Positions 12,000 to 19,273 of a DNA stretch of 64,000 bases are shown piece by piece. The notes beneath the pieces are model-generated. The model ran no database searches. It was given only the letters and a program-made list of their open reading frames with translations, and had not been told where the DNA came from. The translations under genes were made by a program, and so were the position numbers. The stretch lies in the NCBI GenBank assembly GCA_963665015.2, contig CAXXSY010000004.1:2170001-2234000 (forward strand). Direction: 5' to 3'. The DNA comes from G963662655 sp963665015 (lineage in GTDB: Bacteria > Cloacimonadota > Cloacimonadia > Cloacimonadales > JAIOQZ01). Numbering within the stretch: position 1 is the stretch's first letter; every line of letters begins with the position of its first letter.

Positions 12000-12798
12000 G
12001 AAAAAGATTGAGGAATTGTACGACAACAAGCCTGAGCGCTATTCCGCGCAAGACCGCGAGTACTTTAAAGCATTCATCGAAGCGCTCAACTGCGGCGAAA
12101 TCCGGGCAGCGCAGAAATCGGAAGGAAACTGGCAGGTCAACCACTGGATCAAGAAGGGTATTTTGCTCGGATTCCGTATGGGAACACTCAGCCGGATGCC
12201 GGTCAGCAAAATGAAGTACTTCATCGACAAGGACACCTATCCGGAGCGCGGTTTCGAGATTGAGGACGGTGTTCGCATCGTACCGGGAGGGTCGTCGATT
12301 CGAACAGGCTCGTTCCTGGCTCAGTCGGTGGTAATGATGCCACCGTCGTACGTGAATGTCGGCGGGTATGTGGATGAGGGCTCGATGATCGATTCGCACG
12401 CGCTGGTGGGAAGCTGCGCGCAGGTCGGGAAGCGAGTCCATCTCAGCGCCGGTGCGATCCTCGGCGGCGTTCTGGAACCGATCGGCGCGAAACCCGTCAT
12501 CATCGAGGACGAGGTCTTTATCGGCGGTAACTCCGGAATCTTCGACGGTATCCTGGTGGAGCGTCGCGCCATCATCGCGGCAGGCGTGATCCTGACGGGC
12601 AGTACGCCGGTCTATGACGCGGTACGTGGCGAATTCCTGAATCGCGACGAGAAGAGAATCCCCGCCGGAGCCGTAATCGTGCCCGGAAGCCGTCCGCTCA
12701 AGAACCACGAAGGTTTTTCGGTCTATTGCCCCATCATCATCAAGTACCGCGACGAGAAGAGCGACGCGTCGGTCGTGCTGGAGGACCTGCTTCGATGA
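11986..12798 (+). CDS. dapD: Tetrahydrodipicolinate N-succinyltransferase
   Basis: Catalyses transfer of succinyl from succinyl-CoA to 2,3,4,5-tetrahydropyridine-2,6-dicarboxylate in the succinylase route to meso-diaminopimelate and lysine. The 270 residues match the usual length (274 in E. coli). A left-handed beta-helix of hexapeptide repeats is visible from about residue 95 (VRIVPGGSSIRTGSFLAQSV ... MPPSYVNVGGYVDEGSMIDS ... SCAQVGKRVHLSAGAILGGV), with the family-typical C-terminus. The ATG at 11986 has AGGAG seven bases before it; a longer frame from 11941 lies inside the CheB-like gene. It overlaps that gene by 14 nt and the aminotransferase by 4 nt. Confidence 0.95.
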   Translation: MDILKKKIEELYDNKPERYSAQDREYFKAFIEALNCGEIRAAQKSEGNWQVNHWIKKGILLGFRMGTLSRMPVSKMKYFIDKDTYPERGFEIEDGVRIVPGGSSIRTGSFLAQSVVMMPPSYVNVGGYVDEGSMIDSHALVGSCAQVGKRVHLSAGAILGGVLEPIGAKPVIIEDEVFIGGNSGIFDGILVERRAIIAAGVILTGSTPVYDAVRGEFLNRDEKRIPAGAVIVPGSRPLKNHEGFSVYCPIIIKYRDEKSDASVVLEDLLR

Positions 12799-13898
12799 GA
12801 GGTCTTTCCGCACGCAGCCAGGCATTGAAGGTCTCCCCAATCCGCGAATTTTTCGACAGCGCTCCGGAAGGCGCGATCAACCTCGGCCTGGGCGAACTGA
12901 AGCTGCCGATGCATCCGTTTATCCTCGATAAGGGACTCGAGGCGATCCGACGCGGCGACATCACCTATACGCCCAACGCGGGATTACCACCGCTCCGAGA
13001 GACGATCGCGTCGTACTGCGGCAGCAATCCTGAAAACGTCTGCGTGACCTGCGGCGCGGAGGAGGCGGTTTTCGTAGCGCTGGGAACGGTCGTCGAGCCG
13101 GGCGACAAGGTGCTGATCCCCGATCCAGGGTATCCGGCCTACCCCAATCTTGTTCGGTATTATGGTGCAACCCCATCGTCATACATTTTCGATCCGAAGA
13201 AAAACTTTCGGCTGGATCGCGCATCGCTTGAAGAACATCGGGACGCACGTGCGATCATCCTGTGCAATCCCTCCAATCCGCTCGGAACCGCACTCGACGA
13301 TGAAGAACGCGGCGCCATTCTCGATTTCTGCCGCGAGAACGACATCTGGCTGATCGTCGATGAGGTTTATCGGGAGTTGTATATCGAAACACGCCCGGAG
13401 AGCTTTGCTGGAACCGATCCGCGCTGCATCGTGATCTCGGCTCTGTCCAAGTCTCACGCCATGACCGGTTGGCGACTGGGATGGTTGCATGCGGAAACGG
13501 ACGTCGTTCAAGCCGCGACGAGGATTCATCAATACGCCGTGACCTGTGCGCCGAGGATATCGCAGGAGGTGGCGGTCGAAATGTTCTCGGACGAGGGATG
13601 GCAGGTGAATCAAGCCCTGCGCGATACGCTGAACCGCAATCTTGGGTTGGTCTTGAAGCGATTGAAAGGCTGGACGATCCTTGAAAACCGCGCCTCGCCG
13701 TACCTGTTCGTAAAGGTCGATGGACCGGACATGGATTTCGCGAAGGCGCTTCTGAAGAAGGGCGTGATCACGGTTCCCGGAAGCGCGTTCGGCGACATGA
13801 GCCGCAGTTGGATACGGATCAGCTACGGTCTTCCGGCGCATGATCTCGAAGAAGGGATCAAGCGTCTGTTGTTAGCAAAAGTTCAGACAGCGTCTTGA
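12795..13898 (+). CDS. Class I/II PLP-dependent aminotransferase, possibly N-succinyl-DAP aminotransferase
   Basis: A 367-residue fold-type I aminotransferase. Visible: GLGELKLPMHPFI and TYTPNAGLPPLRETIASY at the N-terminus, VTCGAEEAVFVAL, CNPSNPLGT, VDEVYRELYI, and the PLP lysine K219 in SALSKSHAMTGWRLGW, with the C-terminal arginine motif SRSWIRISYG. The start ATG overlaps the dapD stop (ATGA), so translation is coupled. Because DapD makes N-succinyl-2-amino-6-oxopimelate, the next step (DapC) is a natural guess for this enzyme. That is context inference; the family also includes aspartate and other transaminases. Its 3' end overlaps the convergent NMO gene by 16 nt. Confidence 0.85.
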   Translation: MRGLSARSQALKVSPIREFFDSAPEGAINLGLGELKLPMHPFILDKGLEAIRRGDITYTPNAGLPPLRETIASYCGSNPENVCVTCGAEEAVFVALGTVVEPGDKVLIPDPGYPAYPNLVRYYGATPSSYIFDPKKNFRLDRASLEEHRDARAIILCNPSNPLGTALDDEERGAILDFCRENDIWLIVDEVYRELYIETRPESFAGTDPRCIVISALSKSHAMTGWRLGWLHAETDVVQAATRIHQYAVTCAPRISQEVAVEMFSDEGWQVNQALRDTLNRNLGLVLKRLKGWTILENRASPYLFVKVDGPDMDFAKALLKKGVITVPGSAFGDMSRSWIRISYGLPAHDLEEGIKRLLLAKVQTAS

Positions 13899-14986
13899 GC
13901 CAGAATCGCGTTCTGATACTCATCCGCGAGATTGGCAAAGACTTCCTTGACCGACACGATTTTGTCCAGTAGAAACGCCTTGGCGCCGGAGAACGCGAAA
14001 CCGTTTTCGAACAGACCGTTACGGGCATTCTTCAGCGCTTGCGCGATGCAGTATGGCGCGTGTACGTAGTCGCAGGTTTTCAGGCATTTCCACGGGCACG
14101 AAAACGGATGACGCAAACCACTGCTCACTTCCCGCAGGAAATTGTTCTCGATGGCTCTTCCCGGGAGCCCGACCGGGCTGTCGATGATGACGAGATCGTT
14201 CGAACTGCATTTCACAAACTGATCCTTGAACAAAGGCGATGCATCGCATTCGTCGGTCGCAACGAAACGGGTCCCCATCTGGACGCCCTGGACACCCCGC
14301 CGAAAAATATCGAGAATGTCCTCGCCGTTGAAAATGCCTCCAGCAGCTATAACGGGTATCGTCTTCCTGTATTTCGCGCCATACTCTTTCACTGTGCTCA
14401 GAATATCCGGTAGAATCTTTTCGAGAGCGTATTCCGGTCGATCGATCTGTTCACGCTTGAATCCGAGATGTCCACCTGCCTTCGGGCCCTCCACCACGAA
14501 CGCATCCGGCAGACGAGAATACTTCTTATCCCATGTGGAGAGCAATATCTTCGCGGCCCTCGCTGATGAGACGATCACCGCGATCTTGGTTGGAAAACGC
14601 CTTAAATCTCTCTGTGATAAAAGACTGGGCGCTTTCAACGGCAAACCTGCTCCGAGAAACAGGATGTCGATCTTTTCATCCAGCGCAACGCGAACCAGGT
14701 CCTCGTAGTCCGATACAGCCACCATGACATTGACGCCAAGGACACCGTTCGTCTTGCTTCGCGCCGTTCGTATCTCGTTTCGTAGCGCATTCAGGTTGGC
14801 CTCGCGAAAGGTCTTGCCCATCTCCGGATACAGCAATCCCAACCCAACCGAGGAAATCACACCGATCCCCCCCTGTTCGGCAACTGCCGACGCAAGCCCG
14901 GACAGCGATATCCCGACACCCATGCCGCCCTGAATAATCGCGCGGTCTGCGTGCAGGTTTCCAATATTTATATCAGGTATTTCCAT
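13883..14986 (-). CDS. Nitronate monooxygenase-like FMN enzyme
   Basis: A 367-residue TIM-barrel flavoprotein of the nitronate monooxygenase/2-nitropropane dioxygenase superfamily. Motifs: IIQGGMGVGISLSGLASAVA near the N-terminus, GVLGVNVMVA, VVEGPKAGGHLG (His of the active site), VIAAGGIFNGEDI and GVQGVQMGTRFVATDE for FMN phosphate binding. A cysteine-bearing stretch (FSCPWKCLKTCDYVHAPYCI) lies near residues 300-320. I chose the ATG at 14986, preceded by GGAGAGG; an in-frame ATG at 15016 is possible. It overlaps the upstream padR gene by 14 nt. Substrate unknown; these enzymes are often misannotated as nitronate-specific. Confidence 0.82.
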   Translation of the reverse strand: MEIPDINIGNLHADRAIIQGGMGVGISLSGLASAVAEQGGIGVISSVGLGLLYPEMGKTFREANLNALRNEIRTARSKTNGVLGVNVMVAVSDYEDLVRVALDEKIDILFLGAGLPLKAPSLLSQRDLRRFPTKIAVIVSSARAAKILLSTWDKKYSRLPDAFVVEGPKAGGHLGFKREQIDRPEYALEKILPDILSTVKEYGAKYRKTIPVIAAGGIFNGEDILDIFRRGVQGVQMGTRFVATDECDASPLFKDQFVKCSSNDLVIIDSPVGLPGRAIENNFLREVSSGLRHPFSCPWKCLKTCDYVHAPYCIAQALKNARNGLFENGFAFSGAKAFLLDKIVSVKEVFANLADEYQNAILAQDAV

Positions 14987-15386
14987 TTTCCTCTCCACTT
15001 TCTTCATTCTTTTCATTCCCGATTTTCGCCTCGACGAGGGCCCCGAGACCGTTGAGCATCGGCGTAACGTAGTCGGCCGTGAATGCTGCGATCAGTTGAT
15101 CCCCCGAATCCGTTATTCGATAGTATTTCCGCTTGGGACCTTTGGTGGATTTCTTCCATTCGTACGAGACGAATTCCTTCTTGTTCAACTGCTTGAGAAT
15201 ACTGTAGATCGCGTTTTCTTTGAACACGATGTGATTGTCCATCAACTCGGTCATCATGGAGGTCAACTGGTACCCATAAAGGCAGTCATTTTTCAGAAGC
15301 AGTAGAATCATATAGGCAGTAAGCCCCTTTTTATATTCTCTTTGCCAGACGTTCATCGTTTTTTGCACGTTCTTCTTCAGCTTCAC
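14973..15386 (-). CDS. PadR family transcriptional regulator
   Basis: A 137-residue winged-helix regulator. The segment GLTAYMILLLLKNDCLYGYQ is the PadR N-terminal signature, followed by the recognition wing (ENAIYSILKQLNKKEFVSYE, then KYYRITDSG). The start is chosen as GTG at 15386, because GGAGG ends 4 nt before it; the ATG at 15404 overlaps the ribosome site itself and the ATG at 15356 lacks one. It overlaps the NMO-like gene by 14 nt, so it probably controls that enzyme together with itself. A dyad over the -10 box just upstream could be its operator. Confidence 0.85.
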   Translation of the reverse strand: MKLKKNVQKTMNVWQREYKKGLTAYMILLLLKNDCLYGYQLTSMMTELMDNHIVFKENAIYSILKQLNKKEFVSYEWKKSTKGPKRKYYRITDSGDQLIAAFTADYVTPMLNGLGALVEAKIGNEKNEESGEENGNT

Positions 15387-15401
15387 GGTACCTCCATATT
15401 C

Positions 15402-15450
15402 CACTATGTCATTATAGAGGTATAGTGAGACACGACTATATTGCTGTCAA
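15402..15450 (-). promoter_or_regulatory. Putative autoregulated promoter/operator of the padR-NMO pair
   Basis: On the minus strand a perfect TATAAT (15416-15411) is bracketed by the inverted repeat CACTAT-N14-ATAGTG (15402-15427). A TTGACA lies at 15450-15445, too far (28 nt) for that -10 but well spaced (about 17 nt) for the upstream CACTATA. A repressor on the dyad would cover the -10. Inferred from pattern and position. Confidence 0.45.
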
Positions 15451-15555
15451 GGAATATCTCGGATTTCTTCCACCCATGGCTCAACGCCCCTCTCAATCAT
15501 TTCTTGCAACCACGATCGGGGATAATGCTTGTCCTACTCCGAAACGCGAAAACAC

Positions 15556-15579
15556 AATTTTCGAAAATTTACGTTGACA
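15556..15579 (+). promoter_or_regulatory. Palindrome plus TTGACA upstream of secG
   Basis: A perfect 14-bp palindrome AATTTTCGAAAATT (15556-15569) is followed by TTGACA (15574-15579), 65 nt before the secG ATG. The -10 at optimal spacing (GATTGT) is poor. It may be a regulated or AT-rich UP-element-like promoter region; low confidence. Confidence 0.3.
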
Positions 15580-15643
15580 TCCAAAACCCACATGATGATT
15601 GTGGCTCTCAGTCTTACGGATATACGTGAACGGAGTAACAAAG

Positions 15644-16075
15644 ATGTTTTATGTTCTGTTAGTCATACATGCACTGATCAGCGTCGCGCTGATCCTGATC
15701 ATTCTGAGTCAGTCGAGTAAGGGTGGCGCCATCGACGGTATCGTCGGCGGAACCGCGATGAACATGCTGGGAAGCCAGGGCGCTACGAACTTCATGAAGA
15801 AGCTGACCCGTATCTTCGCCGGCGCGTTCATGCTGACCTCGATTTTGATGGCCGTGCTGGTCAACACTCAGCAGAAAGAAGCGACGGCACGTCCCGACAC
15901 ACCGGGTCTGGACCTCATCCAGAACGGCGAGCAGGAAGCTCCTGCCGACGAAGCCGGCGTGACCGAAGTTCCGGTGACCGAGCCCATGCAGATCGAAGTG
16001 AAGCCGAAATCGGACGAAGCCAAACCGCAGACCTCCGAGCAGGCAAAGCCGATCGAAAAAGCCAAGACAGAATAG
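15644..16075 (+). CDS. secG: Protein-export channel subunit SecG
   Basis: A 143-residue inner-membrane protein that assists SecYE during SecA-driven export. It has two membrane helices (about 2-20 and 52-72) around the conserved cytoplasmic loop LSQSSKGGAIDGIVGGTAMN and FMKKLTRIFAGAFM. The hydrophilic tail (from about 75) is Glu/Pro/Lys-rich and longer than in E. coli SecG (110 aa). The ATG at 15644 has GGAG eight bases upstream; an earlier in-frame start at 15599 would put charged residues ahead of TM1. A tRNA-Leu follows 13 nt downstream, the same order as secG-leuU in E. coli. Confidence 0.93.
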   Translation: MFYVLLVIHALISVALILIILSQSSKGGAIDGIVGGTAMNMLGSQGATNFMKKLTRIFAGAFMLTSILMAVLVNTQQKEATARPDTPGLDLIQNGEQEAPADEAGVTEVPVTEPMQIEVKPKSDEAKPQTSEQAKPIEKAKTE

Positions 16076-16087
16076 TTTTTACAGGTA

Positions 16088-16175
16088 GCAGAAGTGGTGG
16101 AATTGGCAGACACGCAAGACTAAGGATCTTGTGCCCGTAATGGGTGTGCGGGTTCGAGTCCCGCCTTCTGCACCA
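16088..16175 (+). tRNA. tRNA-Leu, anticodon read as AAG
   Basis: Acceptor GCAGAAG (16088-16094) pairs with CTTCTGC (16165-16171), then A and encoded CCA. The D arm GTGGAATTGGCAGACAC and the T arm GCGGGTTCGAGTCCCGC are canonical, and the long variable arm marks a class II tRNA. The anticodon stem CAAGA/TCTTG encloses the loop CTAAGGA, giving anticodon AAG at 16122-16124. In the D arm and long arm it closely resembles E. coli leuU, which follows secG there but reads GAG. Confidence 0.93.
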
Positions 16176-16182
16176 ACTATTG

Positions 16183-16211
16183 ACGCCGACAGGAAACTGT
16201 TGGCGTTTTTT
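16183..16211 (+). terminator. Intrinsic terminator after tRNA-Leu
   Basis: A 10-bp stem ACGCCGACAG / CTGTTGGCGT (one G-U pair) closed by a GAAA tetraloop is followed directly by a run of T. It starts 8 nt after the tRNA CCA and would end the secG-tRNA transcript. Confidence 0.88.
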
Positions 16212-16235
16212 ATTGTCTGAAGCGCTGAGGATTTC

Positions 16236-16264
16236 TGTAGGCGCCGATCTCCGAGCGGCGCTCC
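16236..16264. repeat. Dispersed 29-bp repeat, copy 2
   Basis: Reverse-complement match (27 of 29) to 8856-8884. It lies between the tRNA terminator and the long inverted repeat that borders the lipoprotein array. Confidence 0.6.
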
Positions 16265-16318
16265 CGACAGATTGATGTATGAGTAATGTATCGTGACCCT
16301 CCAGCCAGCAGATTTGTT

Positions 16319-16389
16319 CGATCCCGCACCTATTGGCGTGTTCATTCACGGCGAAGACGTGGTGTTACACGTCAATAGGTGCGGGATCG
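16319..16389. repeat. 22-bp inverted repeat with 27-nt loop at the 3' border of the lipoprotein array
   Basis: The arms 16319-16340 and 16368-16389 are complementary at 21 of 22 positions (the exception is a G-U in RNA); the core is CCCGCACCTATTG. Inside the loop further pairing is possible (GTGT...ACAC and ACG...CGT). It lies about 100 nt downstream of the last array gene. It could stop transcription or be a small palindromic element; there is no T-run typical of an intrinsic terminator. Confidence 0.6.
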
Positions 16390-16491
16390 GGTAAAGATGC
16401 GGATGGATGCCCAACTCAAACGACCACCTCTCTACTCTCTATCCTGCTCATTTCCCCAATCCTGAATATCCTGCTTCAGACAACCGCCCAC

Positions 16492-17142
16492 CTACTCGAT
16501 CGCGTCATCAGGATTTCCACCGAAGCCGTACCAGGTCGATGACTTGACCCTGTCCTGCTCGTCAAACTCCACGAAGACCCTAATCATGCTGCTCTTCCAG
16601 TAAATCCACCTGTAGTGGTCCAACTCGGGCGTCTGATGCAACGGCGGATAGCCCCACGACAACAGCACCGCCCGTTTCGACATACCCCTCTGGATCGTAC
16701 CGCGCATAATATTGTAAATCTCCTGCTCCTTCAATCCCGCGGTCAATTCATCCACCGTTTTTTCGGTAAAAGTCCGCTCGACGATTTCTCTTACCGACAG
16801 CTTGCGCTGTTTGTTACTCTGAAAAGCCTTATTTACGGCGAAAAGAAATGTCCGCCCATCCTGCAACGTAATGATCGTTCTGTATCTCCAGCGATTCGTA
16901 AACGTTGTACTGCTGTCGATCCGAACGTGCCTGACGGGCGTCCCGATCGGCAGCTTCCATTCGAAGCCCTTGCAATTCAGCGCTTCGATTTTTTCCGGAT
17001 ATTCGTACCAAAGGTTATGCGCCAGGTACAAGGTATCGCCATCACCCACCATGGCTCCGGTATCGGCCAGATTATTCACCGAACAGCAAACAACCATCGC
17101 TGCCATACATACCAGCAGTAGCAGGAAAGCTATATACCTCAT
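16492..17142 (-). CDS. BamE-like lipoprotein paralog 11 (last of the array)
   Basis: A 216-residue predicted lipoprotein. The ATG at 17142 overlaps the stop of the preceding paralog by 4 nt, so it is translationally coupled; longer frames upstream lie inside that gene. Signal peptide MRYIAFLLLLVCMAAMVV, then CC at 19-20, one of which should be lipidated. The family N-motif appears as LYLAHNLWYEYPEKIEALNC and the C-motif as GTIQRGMSKRAVLLSWGYPP, then WIYWKSSMIRVFVEFDEQDR. The C-terminal pattern (Gly-Met-Ser/Thr, hydrophobic pair, xGxP, WxY, FDxxxRV) resembles the SmpA/OmlA (BamE) domain, so a role at the outer membrane is inferred. It ends DDAIE, a variant of the family VDVIE terminus. Confidence 0.8.
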   Translation of the reverse strand: MRYIAFLLLLVCMAAMVVCCSVNNLADTGAMVGDGDTLYLAHNLWYEYPEKIEALNCKGFEWKLPIGTPVRHVRIDSSTTFTNRWRYRTIITLQDGRTFLFAVNKAFQSNKQRKLSVREIVERTFTEKTVDELTAGLKEQEIYNIMRGTIQRGMSKRAVLLSWGYPPLHQTPELDHYRWIYWKSSMIRVFVEFDEQDRVKSSTWYGFGGNPDDAIE

Positions 17143-17810
17143 TCGATCACCGTCGCGTTGTATCGAATCTCCCTGCCGTAATCCGACGCCTTGACAAGGT
17201 ATCCGTCCTCGTCGAATTCTAGGACTGCGGTGACGAATTTCGTCAACCAGTAACGCCATCTGCGGTCTTCCAAATCCCGAGTTTTACACGGCGGTGGGTA
17301 GCCCCATGACTTCAACACGGCCGCCTTGCTCATCCCTATCTCGACTGTTCCGCTCTTGATATGCCGTATCTCCATCGCAGTAAATCCCTCGAGCTGCTCT
17401 TCCAGCGGCTGATCGACGAATGTCTGTTCGGCGTATTCCGTTGCCATCATCCGCCCATCGACATTCCGGAAGAATTTCGGGGCGATCTGCATGACCAGTT
17501 CCTTCCCGGGAATATTGACCCAACTGCTCGTGGCAAGATCGGAATTGGTAATGAGACTGAACTTGATATACTCCGGTTTTCCGTGGAACGAACCGCTGGT
17601 GTCCTCATCGATCATGATATTCATGACCGGCGTCCCGATCGGAATCACATACGGCTGATGCTTGAATCCGTCTCCCTCGATACGGGTCGGGCTGGCAAAC
17701 CAGATATTGTGCGCCAGATACTTCGGCTGCTCGTACAGGACTCGATAATGCGCGCAGCCGACAAGTACAATCACCGCTGCCAGCAGAACAATGGCTCTTA
17801 GAAATTTCAT
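17139..17810 (-). CDS. BamE-like lipoprotein paralog 10, most divergent
   Basis: A 223-residue lipoprotein with lipobox LVGC (C19). It is the most divergent member: the N-motif is YLAHNIWFASPTRIEGDGFK, and the C-motif GTVEIGMSKAAVLKSWGYPP is followed by WRYWLTKFVTAVLEFDEDGY. The usual STWYG...VDVIE end is replaced by SDYGREIRYNATVIE. It starts 10 nt after paralog 9 and overlaps paralog 11 by 4 nt. Divergence suggests it left the homogenised part of the array early, or changed role. Family function unknown; BamE-type fold inferred from pattern. Confidence 0.78.
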   Translation of the reverse strand: MKFLRAIVLLAAVIVLVGCAHYRVLYEQPKYLAHNIWFASPTRIEGDGFKHQPYVIPIGTPVMNIMIDEDTSGSFHGKPEYIKFSLITNSDLATSSWVNIPGKELVMQIAPKFFRNVDGRMMATEYAEQTFVDQPLEEQLEGFTAMEIRHIKSGTVEIGMSKAAVLKSWGYPPPCKTRDLEDRRWRYWLTKFVTAVLEFDEDGYLVKASDYGREIRYNATVIE

Positions 17811-17820
17811 GTAACACTCC

Positions 17821-18489
17821 TTATTCGATCACATCAGCAGAATTTCCATCCGCTCCATACCATGTTGACTCAAATATCCTGTCCTTGTCGTCGAAATCTA
17901 CGTAAATATGGGGTACACGCTTTTTCCAGTAGGTCCATCGTGAATCGTCAAGAGACAATGTCGCCATCAGCGGCGGGAATCCCCACGATATCAGAACAGC
18001 TTTTTTCGACATCCCTTTCTGGATCGTGCCATGCTTGATATTGTTAATCTCCGCTTGGATCAGATCATTTGTCATCTCGTCGAAAGTCATCGGCGTGAAA
18101 GTTCTAACCATCAATTCCCTGTATGTCAACCTCCCATTTTCATTCTTCTGGTAACGGTCAGAGAAGTACAGCCGATATACTTGCTCTTCACCCTTGATAT
18201 TGAATCGAATGTGCGTTGTTGCATTGTTTCGAACCTCATAGGCTATGGATATTTTCTCGACCGGCTTGCCTGCTCCAAGAACCTTCGGCAGCATCTTGAA
18301 ATTGATCGCTTCAATCTTCCTCGGATTGTCATACCACAGATTATGCGCGAGATAATACTGCCTTCCGGAATTCAAGATTTCTTCGGATTGCAATTCAATT
18401 TCGCGCTGCTCAGCCGTCTTCTGCTGCGCACAGCTGAAAAGAATGAAGCCCACCGATAACATCAACAACAAGCAATGTAATACTTTCAT
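17821..18489 (-). CDS. BamE-like lipoprotein paralog 9
   Basis: A 222-residue lipoprotein, lipobox LFSC (C20). Signal peptide MKVLHCLLLMLSVGFILFS is almost identical to that of paralog 5 (20625-21284), and the roughly 110-nt upstream gap is also nearly the same, so the two share a duplicated 5' region. Motifs: YLAHNLWYDNPRKIEAINFK, GTIQKGMSKKAVLISWGFPP, WTYWKKRVPHIYVDFDDKDR, end STWYGADGNSADVIE. Start is the ATG at 18489 behind a strong AGGAGGTAAG. The long gap upstream could carry its own promoter. Confidence 0.82.
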   Translation of the reverse strand: MKVLHCLLLMLSVGFILFSCAQQKTAEQREIELQSEEILNSGRQYYLAHNLWYDNPRKIEAINFKMLPKVLGAGKPVEKISIAYEVRNNATTHIRFNIKGEEQVYRLYFSDRYQKNENGRLTYRELMVRTFTPMTFDEMTNDLIQAEINNIKHGTIQKGMSKKAVLISWGFPPLMATLSLDDSRWTYWKKRVPHIYVDFDDKDRIFESTWYGADGNSADVIE

Positions 18490-18553
18490 CTTACCTCCTT
18501 GCAATGCCCGTCGATCTTGCGCTTCAAGAAAATTATCGCGACAACGCCGCGTA

Positions 18554-18559
18554 AGTATA
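18554..18559 (-). promoter_or_regulatory. Candidate internal -10 box in the 111-nt gap upstream of paralog 9
   Basis: TATACT on the minus strand, conserved at the equivalent place in the paralog 5 upstream gap (21348-21353). No strong -35 is seen. Conservation of the whole gap may only reflect duplication. Confidence 0.3.
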
Positions 18560-18600
18560 TCTAATGGATAAGCAATAGCTCCTCCATCTAATCAGATTCC

Positions 18601-19260
18601 TCACTCGATCACATCAACCGCGTTACCTCCGTTACCATACCAGGTCGAGTTCAACACACGGTCGTTCTCGTCAAAATCGACGTATTCGCGCTGAACTCGC
18701 TTCTTCCAGTACGTCCATTGCGGATCGCTGAGACTTTTCGTGTAATGCCGTGGCGGATAGCCCCACGATATCAACAGAGCCTGTTTTGACATCCCTCTCT
18801 GGATCGTACCTTGAAGGATATTGTCAATCTCAGCAGACTTAAGACCGGCAGTCAGTTCATCGAACGACTTGGTCGTGAATGTCCTGGTCAAGAGTTCGTT
18901 GTACGTCAGTTCCCCGAGATCGTTCATCTGGTATCGAAAATTGCTGCATAATCTCAAAATCTGTTTTTCTCCACAGACGTTGAATCGGATGAACATGTTG
19001 TCGTTGCTGAACATCGGTGCCAGATTCTCGACCGCCGTGCCGGCCACCAACTTGAACTTCAAGTCTTTAAAATTTATCGCTTCGACTATTTCCGGATCTT
19101 CGTACCACAGATTGTGCGCCAGATAGACCTGCTTCCCGGAGTTCATGATTTCATCGACAAGGGCATCGATCCTGATGTCCTCCGGGGTCTTCTGCGCCGC
19201 ACAGCTTAGCAGCACCGTAGCAACAATCGTCACGAACAAAACCAACCGTAAATGTATCAA
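18601..19260 (-). CDS. BamE-like lipoprotein paralog 8
   Basis: A 219-residue lipoprotein, lipobox LLSC (C20). I prefer the TTG at 19260, 5 nt after GGAGG; the in-frame ATG at 19272 contains that ribosome site and starts 2 nt after the upstream stop. Leader and start region match paralog 2 (22711-23379) almost exactly. Motifs: YLAHNLWYEDPEIVEAINFK, GTIQRGMSKQALLISWGYPP, WTYWKKRVQREYVDFDENDR. The last 44 coding-strand bases (18605-18648 on plus) are identical to those of paralog 7, a sign of gene conversion or recent duplication. Confidence 0.82.
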   Translation of the reverse strand: MIHLRLVLFVTIVATVLLSCAAQKTPEDIRIDALVDEIMNSGKQVYLAHNLWYEDPEIVEAINFKDLKFKLVAGTAVENLAPMFSNDNMFIRFNVCGEKQILRLCSNFRYQMNDLGELTYNELLTRTFTTKSFDELTAGLKSAEIDNILQGTIQRGMSKQALLISWGYPPRHYTKSLSDPQWTYWKKRVQREYVDFDENDRVLNSTWYGNGGNAVDVIE

Positions 19261-19273
19261 AGTAACCTCCATG

